The notes under the pieces were generated by a model that saw only the letters and a program-made list of their open reading frames with translations, was not told the DNA's origin and did no database searches. DNA of 64,000 nt from NCBI RefSeq assembly GCF_032341175.1, contig NZ_CP135435.1, positions 2,418,001 to 2,482,000 of the forward strand, read 5' to 3'. This DNA comes from Bacillus sp. DTU_2020_1000418_1_SI_GHA_SEK_038. Its GTDB lineage: Bacteria; Bacillota; Bacilli; Bacillales; Cytobacillaceae. A program made the position numbers and the translations under genes. Below, in pieces: positions 33,637-41,993 of the stretch; position 1 is the first letter of the stretch; the number at the start of each line of letters is the position of its first letter.

Positions 33637-34388
33637 TTAGATGCCACCCCCAGATTACCCATGATCGACTTAATGACTGATTCGAGAGTGAATTCTTCAA
33701 TTGGTCGATTATCAATGCATTTTCCTTCATGTAACACCATTAAGCGATCGCATACCTCGAATAAATCTTGAAGACGGTGGGTGATAAGGATTACACTGAC
33801 TCCTGTTTTCTTCACTTTATTGATTAATTCTAAGACCATATTAACCTCTTTTACTCCAAGAGCTGAGGTTGGTTCATCTAAAATCAATACATTGGGCTGG
33901 AATATCATTGCTCTTGCAATTGCAACAGCTTGGCGCTGTCCACCTGACATATTTTGTACTGCTAATTTGGTGGATGCAATGTTAATTCCTAACTTATCTA
34001 ATTCCTCACGAGTTCTTTGATGTAGTTTCTTTTTATCGATCAATCTTCCAGCAAACTTAACCGGCTCTCGTCCTAAAAAAATGTTATTAGCAACATTTAA
34101 GGTGTCACAGAGGGCCAAATCTTGATAAACTGTTTCAATCTGTAAATCTTTAGCGTCTCTAGGATTTCTAATATTAACTTTTTGACCGTTTACATAAAAT
34201 GTCCCTTGGTCTGGAATGATAACTCCACTAAGAATCTTCATTAGAGTCGATTTCCCTGCGCCATTATCGCCGAGAAGTCCAAGGCATTCTCCTTTGTACA
34301 AAGATAAATCCACACCTTGTAGAGGTTTTACTGGACCAAAACTTTTATGGATATTTTTCATTTGAATACGAATCTCTTTATCCTTCAA
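33633..34388 (-). CDS. Sugar ABC transporter ATPase, single nucleotide-binding domain
   Basis: 251 residues: Walker A GDNGAGKST near 40, Q-loop ETVYQDLAL, signature NMSGGQRQAVAIARAMIF near 147, Walker B VLILDEPTSAL, H-loop LITHRLQ. Ribose-type ATPases usually carry two such domains (about 500 residues). This one has a single domain, the FrcA-like arrangement, so the protein must act as a homodimer. Follows the solute-binding protein gene after an intervening terminator. Confidence 0.92.
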   Translation of the reverse strand: MKDKEIRIQMKNIHKSFGPVKPLQGVDLSLYKGECLGLLGDNGAGKSTLMKILSGVIIPDQGTFYVNGQKVNIRNPRDAKDLQIETVYQDLALCDTLNVANNIFLGREPVKFAGRLIDKKKLHQRTREELDKLGINIASTKLAVQNMSGGQRQAVAIARAMIFQPNVLILDEPTSALGVKEVNMVLELINKVKKTGVSVILITHRLQDLFEVCDRLMVLHEGKCIDNRPIEEFTLESVIKSIMGNLGVASK

Positions 34389-34401
34389 AACACAAACCTC
34401 C

Positions 34402-34435
34402 TTTAAAAAAAGCGGAAAAACTGAGTTTCCGCTTT
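34402..34435 (-). terminator. Intra-operon terminator between the binding-protein and ATPase genes
   Basis: AAAGCGGAAA (34409-34418) pairs with TTTCCGCTTT (34426-34435) and is followed on the minus strand by TTTTTTTAAAG. Partial termination here would give more binding protein than membrane components. Confidence 0.8.
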
Positions 34436-34449
34436 TCCGTCACAGCCTG

Positions 34450-35439
34450 TTATTTAAATGAGTCTCTATATTCATCAATATTTTCTTTCGTAACAATAGA
34501 AACTGGAACGTTTAGTTGTTTTTCTACTGTTTCTCCGTCAATTAATTTCTTAGCAGCATTCACTGCCTCGCTTCCAAAATCAAATGGATGTTGTTGAACT
34601 ACCGCTTCAACGAAACCTGCATCTATTCCTTCAATAACTTGTTTACTCAAATCCCAGCCAAAAAGTTTAACTCTGTCTTCAGCTTTTTGTGATCGAACAG
34701 CTGAAACTAACCCTATAAAAGCAGGTTCTCCAGTAGCAAAGGCAAAAGTTAAATCTGGAGAGCCAGTTAATAAGTTTTCTGAAGCAGTGAGTGCCTTTTC
34801 CTGAACATTTTCTCCATCCACCGTATTAACAATTTCTAAATTTTCGTTATTTGCTATAGTATCTTTAAAACCATCCTCACGATTTATTTGGATAGGAGAA
34901 TTCAAAGCACCAACAACACCTAGTTTTATTTTTTGTCCATCATATTGACTTTTTATGAATTCATTAAAGTATTTTCCAAGTTCAACACTAGATTCGTAGT
35001 TGTCTACCCCAATTTGTACATCTACTGCATCACTCTGAATAATTGAATCTACTGAAATAATGTAAATGCCTGCTTTTTTTGCCTTTTCTACTACTGACTT
35101 CATTCCACCAGAATCAATCGCATTGACGATAATTGCATCAACGCCAGAGCTAATAAAGTCCTCAACGGAATTATGTTGACCAACTGTATCATTATTAGCA
35201 TTATGAACAGTAAATTTTACCCCTAACTTATCAGCAGCTTCCTGAGCTCCTTTAACCATATCAGTAAAAAATAATGCTTCTTGGTTAATTACAGTCATAG
35301 CAATAGTTATTTCCCCATCATCTTCACTTTTCTTTGCAGGTTCTGTATTTCCTGCCGTATCGTCCACTTGACCACAAGCCATCAAAAATAAGAACAGCAT
35401 TCCAACTAATAAACTGCTAATCCATTTTTTCATTTCCAT
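34450..35439 (-). CDS. Sugar ABC transporter solute-binding lipoprotein (RbsB type)
   Basis: 329 residues. A lipoprotein signal peptide ends in the lipobox LMAC (Cys22). The body is a periplasmic-binding-protein-1 fold: NNDTVGQHNSVEDFISSGVD near 100, AIIVNAID, DSIIQSDAVDVQIGVDNYES near 150, then FGWDLSKQVIEGID near 268. Related to ribose/galactose-type binding proteins; the ligand is not deducible. ATG at 35439 or 35433 after AAGGGGG; the gene overlaps the end of the upstream kinase gene. Confidence 0.92.
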   Translation of the reverse strand: MEMKKWISSLLVGMLFLFLMACGQVDDTAGNTEPAKKSEDDGEITIAMTVINQEALFFTDMVKGAQEAADKLGVKFTVHNANNDTVGQHNSVEDFISSGVDAIIVNAIDSGGMKSVVEKAKKAGIYIISVDSIIQSDAVDVQIGVDNYESSVELGKYFNEFIKSQYDGQKIKLGVVGALNSPIQINREDGFKDTIANNENLEIVNTVDGENVQEKALTASENLLTGSPDLTFAFATGEPAFIGLVSAVRSQKAEDRVKLFGWDLSKQVIEGIDAGFVEAVVQQHPFDFGSEAVNAAKKLIDGETVEKQLNVPVSIVTKENIDEYRDSFK

Positions 35440-36370
35440 TAGACCCCCTTGTTTTATTAATAAAATCTTCTACTTCCTTTCTATAAGGAAGAGAAGGTTG
35501 AGCCCCTTTCCTTGTAACAGAAATCGATGCTGCTACAACAGCTTTTTTAGTTGCATCAAACAAATTTTGTTCTTCTAACCAATACACTACAAGTGCACCG
35601 CAAAAGCAGTCACCCGCTGCTGTAGTATCAATAGGTTGAACTTCTGGTGAAGGAATGTGATTAATACCTTCTTTGTTCCCTACTATAGCCCCTAATCTCC
35701 CCATCGTTAATACAACATTAACTTGGTCCTCATCTAATAACTGTTGTACAGCTAACTTGGCATCATTTAAATCATGAATAGGCAGACCGGTTAACTGACT
35801 TGCTTCCACCTCATTAATAATTAGAAAATCTACTAACCTTCTTATATTGGAGTTGATTTCCATTACAGGAGCCAAATTTAGAAAAATAGGAATATTACAT
35901 TTGTATAATGTCTGTATGATGGAATGAGCGACATCCAAGTCCATCTCTAATTGAAGCATTGCAGCTTTAGCGTTGTCTGATTTTTCTAGTGCTGCATTAG
36001 CCTCATGTAGTGTTAAATATTTGTTTGCATTTTGATTTGTAATAATGATATTTTGACCTTCATCATCCACCAAAATCATGGAATTACCTGTTGATGTTTC
36101 TGAGGCTGTGTAAATATGGTCAACGAGAATTCCTTCCTCTATGAACTTTTTTCTTAATAGATGTGCATAGGGATCATCACCAACTTTCCCTATAAGAGCT
36201 ACTTGAGTTCCCAGTCGTTGGATAGCTAAGGCTTGATTGGCTGCTTTCCCCCCTGGAACTTGCTGGAATTCATTAGAAGAAAGAGTCTCTCCGATCTTAG
36301 GAAAACGTGAAACATAGGAGACAAAATCAATGTTGATAGTTCCAATAACTATTACTTCTGGTTTCTTCAC
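35417..36370 (-). CDS. PfkB-family carbohydrate kinase (ribokinase-like), first copy
   Basis: 317 residues. GTINIDFVSYVSRFPKIGET at the N-terminus, GGKAANQALAIQRLG near 39 (first PfkB signature) and PIDTTAAGDCFCGALVVYW near 250 (second signature with the catalytic Asp in TAAGD) are clear. It phosphorylates a sugar or nucleoside at the expense of ATP. Its 3' end overlaps the binding-protein start. The operon also encodes another kinase of the same family, so sugar and a derived intermediate may both be phosphorylated. Confidence 0.9.
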   Translation of the reverse strand: MKKPEVIVIGTINIDFVSYVSRFPKIGETLSSNEFQQVPGGKAANQALAIQRLGTQVALIGKVGDDPYAHLLRKKFIEEGILVDHIYTASETSTGNSMILVDDEGQNIIITNQNANKYLTLHEANAALEKSDNAKAAMLQLEMDLDVAHSIIQTLYKCNIPIFLNLAPVMEINSNIRRLVDFLIINEVEASQLTGLPIHDLNDAKLAVQQLLDEDQVNVVLTMGRLGAIVGNKEGINHIPSPEVQPIDTTAAGDCFCGALVVYWLEEQNLFDATKKAVVAASISVTRKGAQPSLPYRKEVEDFINKTRGSNGNEKMD

Positions 36371-36376
36371 TTCAAC

Positions 36377-37225
36377 CTACTCCCTAGACCTAACTTTTTT
36401 TACCTCACTCATAAAGTTGATTACCTCTTCCTTGGATACAGGGTTCCACCATTTACCTTCTTCTTTCAGGGAACTTCCAACAATACAGCCATCAGCAATA
36501 GAAAGTATTTTAGATGCATTCTCTCGTGTCATACCACTACCAACGATGACAGGGAGATTAGTATAGTTTTTTATACCTTCTATCTCGTTAATTTGTGTTT
36601 CATTTCCAGTCCTTGTTCCTGTAGCAATTAAAACATCAGCATCAAAAAATACGTTGTCATAAGTTTGGTCTGCTAAACTTCGATCCGCGATAATTGAATG
36701 GCTTCCATGTTTTACATGGACATCCACGAACATTTTTATGTTCTCCCCCTTTATTTGTGACCGGTATCTTGAAGCTTTTGCCGCTGCGCCTTCAACAAAT
36801 CCTTCGTTGGCCACATAGGCGTTTACCCATTGATTCACCCTAACAAACGGCAATTCAGCAGCTTTGGCAACAGCAAGGGCTTGGATTGCTCCATTAGCTA
36901 AACAATTAATGCCAATTGGAATAGTAATTTGTGATTTTAATCTGTTTGCTACCGATGTCATAGCTGCTACAGTTTCAAATCCAATATCCTCAGGCTTAGA
37001 AAATGGTATATCCCATGCGTTCTCTATGATTATTCCGTCAAACCCGCCTTTTTCAAGTACAATTGCATCTCTTATTGCCCAGTCATATACATCATCTAGA
37101 TTTCCACCTTTATAATGGGGTGCGCCTGGTAATGGTCGAAGATGAACCATCCCTATCACTGCACACTCTTGGTTAAAAATCTCTTTTAGATAATTAGGTT
37201 TGCTAGGGAAAATTTTATTTGACAT
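36377..37225 (-). CDS. BtpA/SgcQ family protein
   Basis: About 282 residues from the ATG at 37225, which has TCGGAGGAGATT upstream; a longer frame to 37354 lacks support. The TIM-barrel-like family pattern is visible: CAVIGMVHLRPLPGAPHYKG near the N-terminus, IENAWDIPFSKPED near 70, PFVRVNQWVNAYV near 122, DVLIATGTRTGNET near 200, PVIVGSGMTRENASKIL near 223. BtpA was first linked to photosystem I stability in cyanobacteria; operon members in other bacteria (SgcQ) sit in sugar gene clusters with unknown reactions. Confidence 0.85.
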   Translation of the reverse strand: MSNKIFPSKPNYLKEIFNQECAVIGMVHLRPLPGAPHYKGGNLDDVYDWAIRDAIVLEKGGFDGIIIENAWDIPFSKPEDIGFETVAAMTSVANRLKSQITIPIGINCLANGAIQALAVAKAAELPFVRVNQWVNAYVANEGFVEGAAAKASRYRSQIKGENIKMFVDVHVKHGSHSIIADRSLADQTYDNVFFDADVLIATGTRTGNETQINEIEGIKNYTNLPVIVGSGMTRENASKILSIADGCIVGSSLKEEGKWWNPVSKEEVINFMSEVKKVRSRE

Positions 37226-37260
37226 AATCTCCTCCGAAATATAGTTATTGAAATGTAAAG

Positions 37261-37998
37261 TTATTTTACCGTCAAAAAATTTAAAATACGGACCCATACA
37301 TCTCGATAATGTACCCAATTCATAAATTCGGTTGTTCCCCAGTGTGGTGCACAATCACTTGCAAAGGCAGCAGTTTTTCCTTTACCATAGTTCCCAATAA
37401 CAATAAATGGATCATCCATTACTTTCACCAAAACTTCTGCATTTTGCTTGGCTTTAAACTTGTTATAGCCAAGAAAGGTTGGCCAATTTTCAATGTCCTT
37501 TGTTATTTCATGTTGGGTAATGGTTATTGGGTTTATTCCATGAGGTGCTTCAATACGATCATCCCCATCTTGCAACTCCACAGGCAATACTTCTGATAGA
37601 ACAGTATTTTTGTAGTTTGCTTTCCCTTCAATACCCATGAAGGATAAATATCCTCCAATCATTAACAAACCTCCTCCAAGATCTACATAATTGCGAATTA
37701 AATCTAGAGCATTTGGAACGACTTCCATTTGATAGAAGGTGCGGTTTTGCAAAAGAAACGTGTTGCTTCCAATATCACTGATAACAATAGAATCGTACTT
37801 TTGTAATTCTTCAACCGTTTTTGGAAAACGAACCTGTACTTCATGTGCTGGCATGTAATCTACTTCTACTTCCGATTCTTTTAAACAGTTCAATAAGTAT
37901 GTAGCTCCTTCTTCATATTTCGTTGAAGTAAAACTATCATACCCCTTTGAGTGAATCATATGAATTACCCATGATTCTCCAATAAAAAGTACCTTCAT
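37261..37998 (-). CDS. Glutamine amidotransferase-like protein
   Basis: 245 residues. VLFIGESWVIHMIHSKGYDS at the N-terminus, YDSIVISDIGSNTFLL near 70, YVDLGGGLLMIGGYLSFMG near 106 and the C-terminal IGNYGKGKTAAFASDCAPHW match the GATase1-like family (pfam07090 type). In that family the catalytic Cys of true amidotransferases is not conserved; here the nucleophile position reads MIGGYL with no Cys, so classical glutaminase activity is unlikely. Part of the LacI operon, between the two kinases. Confidence 0.75.
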   Translation of the reverse strand: MKVLFIGESWVIHMIHSKGYDSFTSTKYEEGATYLLNCLKESEVEVDYMPAHEVQVRFPKTVEELQKYDSIVISDIGSNTFLLQNRTFYQMEVVPNALDLIRNYVDLGGGLLMIGGYLSFMGIEGKANYKNTVLSEVLPVELQDGDDRIEAPHGINPITITQHEITKDIENWPTFLGYNKFKAKQNAEVLVKVMDDPFIVIGNYGKGKTAAFASDCAPHWGTTEFMNWVHYRDVWVRILNFLTVK

Positions 37999-38017
37999 TT
38001 AAAACACTCCTTATTTT

Positions 38018-38944
38018 TTAAATATTTTCTATTGCTTCGAATTTCAGTACATCATCTATATGTGGCATGCTAGATTGCGCACCAAATTTTCCAACAGAAA
38101 GAGCAGCCACCTTATTTGCAAAGGTAAGAGCATCCGATATCGGTAGCCCACTTCCTAAAGCAAAAGCTAATCCTCCGTTAAAGCTATCACCAGCCCCCGT
38201 AGTATCAACCACATTAACATGGTATCCGGGGTAACTCTTTATTTCTTGGTGTTTTGCTTTATAAAGAGCACCCTTCTCACCCATCGTGGCCACAACATGT
38301 TGTACATCATGTTCTAGGAGTCTATCGATACTGTACTTTAGAGTTTCGGTATTTACTTTATTCGTTGCTGTTAGTACTTTTAATTCCGTCTCATTGGGGG
38401 TAATAATATCAATTTGTCGCAATAATTCATCGGGAAGTTTTCTTGCAGGAGCTGGATTTAAGATGACAGTTTTCTTGTACTTTTTGGCAAGCTGTACGGC
38501 ATGTTGTACAGTTTCTAGGGGAATTTCTAGTTGGATAAGAACTAAATCTGATTCACTAATAATATCTTGATTATTGTCAATATCTTCTTTCTTACATTGT
38601 GCATTTGCACCCTGTATTACAGTAATTCGATTATCTTCCTTGTCTAAGAAGATAATGGCTACACCACTGGATTCACCAGGTACTATTTTTATACGCGCAG
38701 TGTTAACTTTGTTTTCTTTTAACATATCAATCAACTTTTCTCCATAAATATCATCTCCAACAGCCCCAATCAAAGTTACGTCCGCTCCAAGCCTTGAGGC
38801 CGCAACCGCCTGATTTGCCCCCTTTCCTCCTGGAAGGTATTTCAAGCTCTCACCCAGTACAGTTTCTCCACTAGTTGGAAACCTGCAGGATTGTACAACT
38901 AAATCCATATTTAAACTGCCTATTACAGTAATTTTTGGTCTCAT
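38018..38944 (-). CDS. Ribokinase-like PfkB-family kinase, second copy
   Basis: 308 residues. Compared with the other kinase in the operon it is closer to canonical RbsK: IGSLNMDLVVQSCRFPTSGE, LPGGKGANQAVAASRLGADV near 38, LNPAPARKLPDELL near 184 and VVDTTGAGDSFNGGLAFAL near 247 with the catalytic Asp. Overlaps the regulator stop by four bases, so it is the first enzyme gene. Ribose or another pentose or nucleoside is a reasonable substrate class. Confidence 0.9.
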   Translation of the reverse strand: MRPKITVIGSLNMDLVVQSCRFPTSGETVLGESLKYLPGGKGANQAVAASRLGADVTLIGAVGDDIYGEKLIDMLKENKVNTARIKIVPGESSGVAIIFLDKEDNRITVIQGANAQCKKEDIDNNQDIISESDLVLIQLEIPLETVQHAVQLAKKYKKTVILNPAPARKLPDELLRQIDIITPNETELKVLTATNKVNTETLKYSIDRLLEHDVQHVVATMGEKGALYKAKHQEIKSYPGYHVNVVDTTGAGDSFNGGLAFALGSGLPISDALTFANKVAALSVGKFGAQSSMPHIDDVLKFEAIENI

Positions 38945-39951
38945 GTCTTCACCTCACTTTTCAGCGTAGACTCTCGTACAACTAATTTTGTATCCAATTT
39001 AATTACTTTTTCTCGAAAATAGGAATGTTCAATGTAATGAATTAAATGCTCTGCAGCCAAATTTCCAATTTTATAAGTCGGCTGAACTACTGTTGTAATT
39101 TCGGGTGTTGTAATTTCAGTTAGACTAATTCCATCGTATCCACATATTGCTAATTCTTCTGGAACCTTAATCCCTTTCTGATAAAGCAGTTTTAATGCAC
39201 CGATGGCATTCATATCATTTCCAGCAAAAATTCCATCAACATCGGGATGCTTATCAAGGATTTTTCTTGTAGCTTCAATCCCTCCTTCTATGGAAAAATG
39301 CCCTTGGGCTAGTAAACTGGGAGTGAACCAAGAATAATGTTGAACAACATCTTCATAACCTTTTAAGCGTTCACGTGCAGTACTTATTTCCAATGGACCG
39401 TATATATGAGCGATTTTTTTGCATCCCATCTTAAGTAAGTGTTCAACCGCCTGTTTAGCACCTTTGTAATTATCTACTAAAATTTCACATTCTATGTCCA
39501 TATCAGGAACACGGTCTAGAACAACAAGTGGGATTTTCGAATTTCTAATTTTTATGGCATCCTCTGGGTTTAGTACCCCCGCTGCAAATATGATTCCATC
39601 CACATACTTTTGTTTTAATAAATCCACGTAAACCTTCTTATTTTTACCAGTTTGTTCGTAATTACATAAAATTAGAGTGAAACCTCTGAAATTGACGTAA
39701 TCCTCTACACCCTTAGCTAACGTTGCGAAGAACGGATTTGTAATATCAGGTATAAATAAGGCAATTGTTTTTGATTTTTTTACCGTTAAACTTCGTGCAA
39801 CCTCATTTGGCTCAAAATTTAATAACTTTATTGCCTCTTCTATTTTTTTTCTTGTTTCGGTACTAACGTACCCTTTAGAATTTATTACTCTAGAAACGCT
39901 TGCGGTAGAAACTCCAGCTAGTTTAGCAACATCCTTTATGGTAGCAGACAT
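38941..39951 (-). CDS. LacI-family transcriptional regulator of the sugar operon
   Basis: About 336 residues from the ATG at 39951 after AAAGGTG; a longer frame to 39993 would add 14 unlikely residues. The N-terminal helix-turn-helix TIKDVAKLAGVSTASVSRVI and hinge helix region (EPNEVARSLTVKKS) are followed by a sugar-binding domain (LFIPDITNPFFATLAKGVED; DGIFAGNDMNAIGALKLL). First gene of the operon it presumably represses. Two palindromic operators flank its promoter. Confidence 0.92.
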   Translation of the reverse strand: MSATIKDVAKLAGVSTASVSRVINSKGYVSTETRKKIEEAIKLLNFEPNEVARSLTVKKSKTIALFIPDITNPFFATLAKGVEDYVNFRGFTLILCNYEQTGKNKKVYVDLLKQKYVDGIIFAAGVLNPEDAIKIRNSKIPLVVLDRVPDMDIECEILVDNYKGAKQAVEHLLKMGCKKIAHIYGPLEISTARERLKGYEDVVQHYSWFTPSLLAQGHFSIEGGIEATRKILDKHPDVDGIFAGNDMNAIGALKLLYQKGIKVPEELAICGYDGISLTEITTPEITTVVQPTYKIGNLAAEHLIHYIEHSYFREKVIKLDTKLVVRESTLKSEVKT

Positions 39952-39975
39952 ATTCTTCAACACCTTTTTGAATAT

Positions 39976-40056
39976 AGTAAACCGGTTACACAATGTTTAT
40001 ATAAATTTTTATACTATCGCCTTTAGAGTTTCAAACAGTAGTAAACCGGTTACACA
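39976..40056 (-). promoter_or_regulatory. Promoter with two LacI-type operators
   Basis: AGTAAACCGGTTACAC occurs at 39976-39991 and again at 40040-40055, 64 bp apart, each centred on ACCGGT, the classic LacI-family palindrome. Between them on the minus strand lie TTGAAA (40034-40029) and TATAAA (40013-40008) with a 15-base spacer. The two sites flank the promoter about six helical turns apart, suiting repression by looping. Confidence 0.8.
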
Positions 40057-40218
40057 TTTTATAAAAAAAATAGTTTCTAAAGTTAATGAGCTAAAGACCA
40101 AAATATTCAGAATATATAAAATATTTAATATCAATAATATATATGTCTAAACTCACCTTGTCAACGCTTACATTTTAATTTTTTAAAAAAATATATATAA
40201 AACAGACGGAACACACAG

Positions 40219-40250
40219 GAGGCATCGCAGCTAAAATGGGGAAAACTCAT
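40219..40250 (+). repeat. Right copy of the 32-bp direct repeat
   Basis: 30 of 32 bases match 29236-29267 in the same orientation (GAGGCATCGCAGCTAAAATG and the next 12). See the left copy. Confidence 0.75.
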
Positions 40251-40254
40251 ACAC

Positions 40255-40400
40255 ATATTAATTGTTTTGCTAAATCTAGATTAAACAAAAAATCAATGAA
40301 ACTCCCATTTTTCTTGGTTCGCACCTCCAAATATACTTTATCCAACAAATTACGACCTACTTCTTTAAATCCCCTTTAATAAAATCTTGTAGAATTATTG
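40255..40400 (-). pseudogene. Possible gene remnant next to the right repeat
   Basis: The minus strand reads GFKEVGRNLLDKVYLEVRTK followed by NGSFIDFLFNLDLAKQLI and a stop near the repeat. The composition looks protein-coding but there is no start, and the frame shifts upstream. Family not recognised. Confidence 0.3.
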
Positions 40401-40474
40401 ATGAGTGGCATTTTCCTTCGTGTTTTAAAAAATATATCCCAATTTAATTGGAATTAGCACCAAAAATTACCTAA

Positions 40475-40957
40475 ATGGGACAAAATAACTATTATCTATT
40501 GTTTTTCTTCCGTAATCATTTAATAATAGAATTAGAGGAATATATAGGAATAAATGTTAATGAAATTGAAGTGGATAAGGTGTTAAAAGGGCTTCTTGAT
40601 AAAATATTTAAACCAACCCAGCAGACATCTCAACAAAAGACTGAGAACATTAGCCAGGCGGATGTCGAGGCAATAATAGATGCAAAACTTAAAGAACATG
40701 CAGCAGCCATTCAATCTACCAATGTAAATCAGCAAAATCAAAAAACGGAAACCAATAGGGATGATTACAAATTAACCGCCAAACAATTGGAGTTTGCACT
40801 TTCACTAATTGCCAAAGTCAGTAAAGAATTTAAGCTTGTAATTGACCCATCTGAATTAACTGTAAAGGACTTGAATAGACTCATAGCCTATCAAAGGTAT
40901 GGGAATAAGGGGACACTGATTAATCTAGTAAAAAATGGGGTTTTGAAAAAAATCTAG
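40475..40957 (+). CDS. Hypothetical protein, 160 residues
   Basis: Not recognised. The N-terminal part (ELEEYIGINVNEIEVDKVL) is followed by a Gln/Asn/Thr-rich linker at about residues 48-95. A well-ordered C-terminal segment contains KLTAKQLEFALSLIAKVSKE and ends LNRLIAYQRYGNKGTLINLV with KNGVLKKI. The ATG lacks a good ribosome binding site, so the gene may be truncated at its 5' end. It is the only plus-strand gene near the left border of the defence island. Confidence 0.5.
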   Translation: MGQNNYYLLFFFRNHLIIELEEYIGINVNEIEVDKVLKGLLDKIFKPTQQTSQQKTENISQADVEAIIDAKLKEHAAAIQSTNVNQQNQKTETNRDDYKLTAKQLEFALSLIAKVSKEFKLVIDPSELTVKDLNRLIAYQRYGNKGTLINLVKNGVLKKI

Positions 40958-40961
40958 CCAT

Positions 40962-40995
40962 AAAAAAATATCCCCTGGTTCGGGTTCCAGGGGAT
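40962..40995 (-). terminator. Terminator at the left end of the defence island
   Basis: ATCCCCTGG (40970-40978) pairs with CCAGGGGAT (40987-40995); on the minus strand it is followed by ATTTTTTTATGG. It ends the minus-strand HNH/helicase transcript. Confidence 0.8.
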
Positions 40996-41076
40996 TCAAG
41001 TATTTAAATATTATAAGGAAGCATTTTATTATTCTTGAAAATAAGACAGTTTCTTAAATTAATGTGTAAATTAAAC

Positions 41077-41958
41077 TCAATTGACTACATACCGTGATGG
41101 TCCTTTAAAGACCTCTTTGACATGCCAACCAAGAAATGAATCATTCGGAACATAGTAATGCTGAACAGGGTTGCGTACTGATTGTCCATGATATTTCATT
41201 ACCCATTCGTCAAAACCATTTCCGCCATTTGCATATTCAGAGACTAGGAATTTTCTTTCGTGGTTTATTGTAAAAATACCACGATCGAACAGCTTATGAT
41301 GTAAGGAACAAAGTGCTATACCATTCTCTTCAGTATCTGGACCGCCAGCCTGGTGCCATTTAATATGAGCTGCCTCAATTCCCACTAAATGATTCCCTAA
41401 TCGAACGTTGAAACCACAAACTGCACACCGGTATTCATAAGCTTTGAGCACTCGGTCTCTGAACTTGGGATCACGGCTGCTTTTTTTACCAAAGGTAAAA
41501 TCTAGCCCAATAGAATCAAGAATGTCTTCATGCAAGGTTTCCGGGAAGTGAGCATCGAGTACTGTTTCAGCCACTTCCCTCTGTAACTGGATATCATTTT
41601 TTAATAGTAAATATATCTCTGTTTTAAACCCTGCAGAGATTTGTTTATCGATTAGTTGTTTATTCGTGAATTTACTAGTATTTATTGGCTGTGAGAGGTC
41701 CCAGATACCATCATTCACTAATCTCACAAATGGCTGCTCTGGATGATATGAACTTCTTAGCGGACCAAATTCTACTAATAGCTCCTTTAATTTTTCTCTT
41801 GCTTTATTATATGGGATAAGACGTTGACTCTCTTTTTGCAAATCCGCAATTGCATACAAAATCAAGAGAGGTTTATGTGGAGCACGTTGATCCCCTTTTT
41901 TCCAAATCGATAATTGATTTAATCGATTAATTAATTCATTCCTATCTATTTTCACCAT
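41077..41958 (-). CDS. HNH restriction endonuclease with phosphorothioate-DNA-binding (SBD-like) domain
   Basis: 293 residues. The N-terminal 150 residues show the pattern of sulfur-binding domains in ScoMcrA/SprMcrA-type enzymes: RAPHKPLLILYAIADLQ near 25, LVEFGPLRSSYHPEQPFVRL near 61, NDGIWDL near 82. The C-terminal HNH nuclease has the zinc Cys pair in CAVCGFNV near 190 and the catalytic region GIEAAHIKWHQAGGPDTEEN followed by CSLHHKLFDRG. Such proteins cut DNA carrying phosphorothioate linkages, so they attack foreign DNA modified by Dnd systems. No dnd genes are visible here, as expected for a stand-alone restrictor. Strong ribosome binding site GGAAGGGGGC. Confidence 0.8.
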   Translation of the reverse strand: MVKIDRNELINRLNQLSIWKKGDQRAPHKPLLILYAIADLQKESQRLIPYNKAREKLKELLVEFGPLRSSYHPEQPFVRLVNDGIWDLSQPINTSKFTNKQLIDKQISAGFKTEIYLLLKNDIQLQREVAETVLDAHFPETLHEDILDSIGLDFTFGKKSSRDPKFRDRVLKAYEYRCAVCGFNVRLGNHLVGIEAAHIKWHQAGGPDTEENGIALCSLHHKLFDRGIFTINHERKFLVSEYANGGNGFDEWVMKYHGQSVRNPVQHYYVPNDSFLGWHVKEVFKGPSRYVVN

Positions 41959-41993
41959 GCCCCCTTCCCTTTACAATTGAACGTATATTCACA

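Noticed and set aside
41077..41958. Part of a Dnd phosphorothioation system
   Set aside because: The protein recognises modified DNA; no DndA-E or SspBCD genes are in the window.
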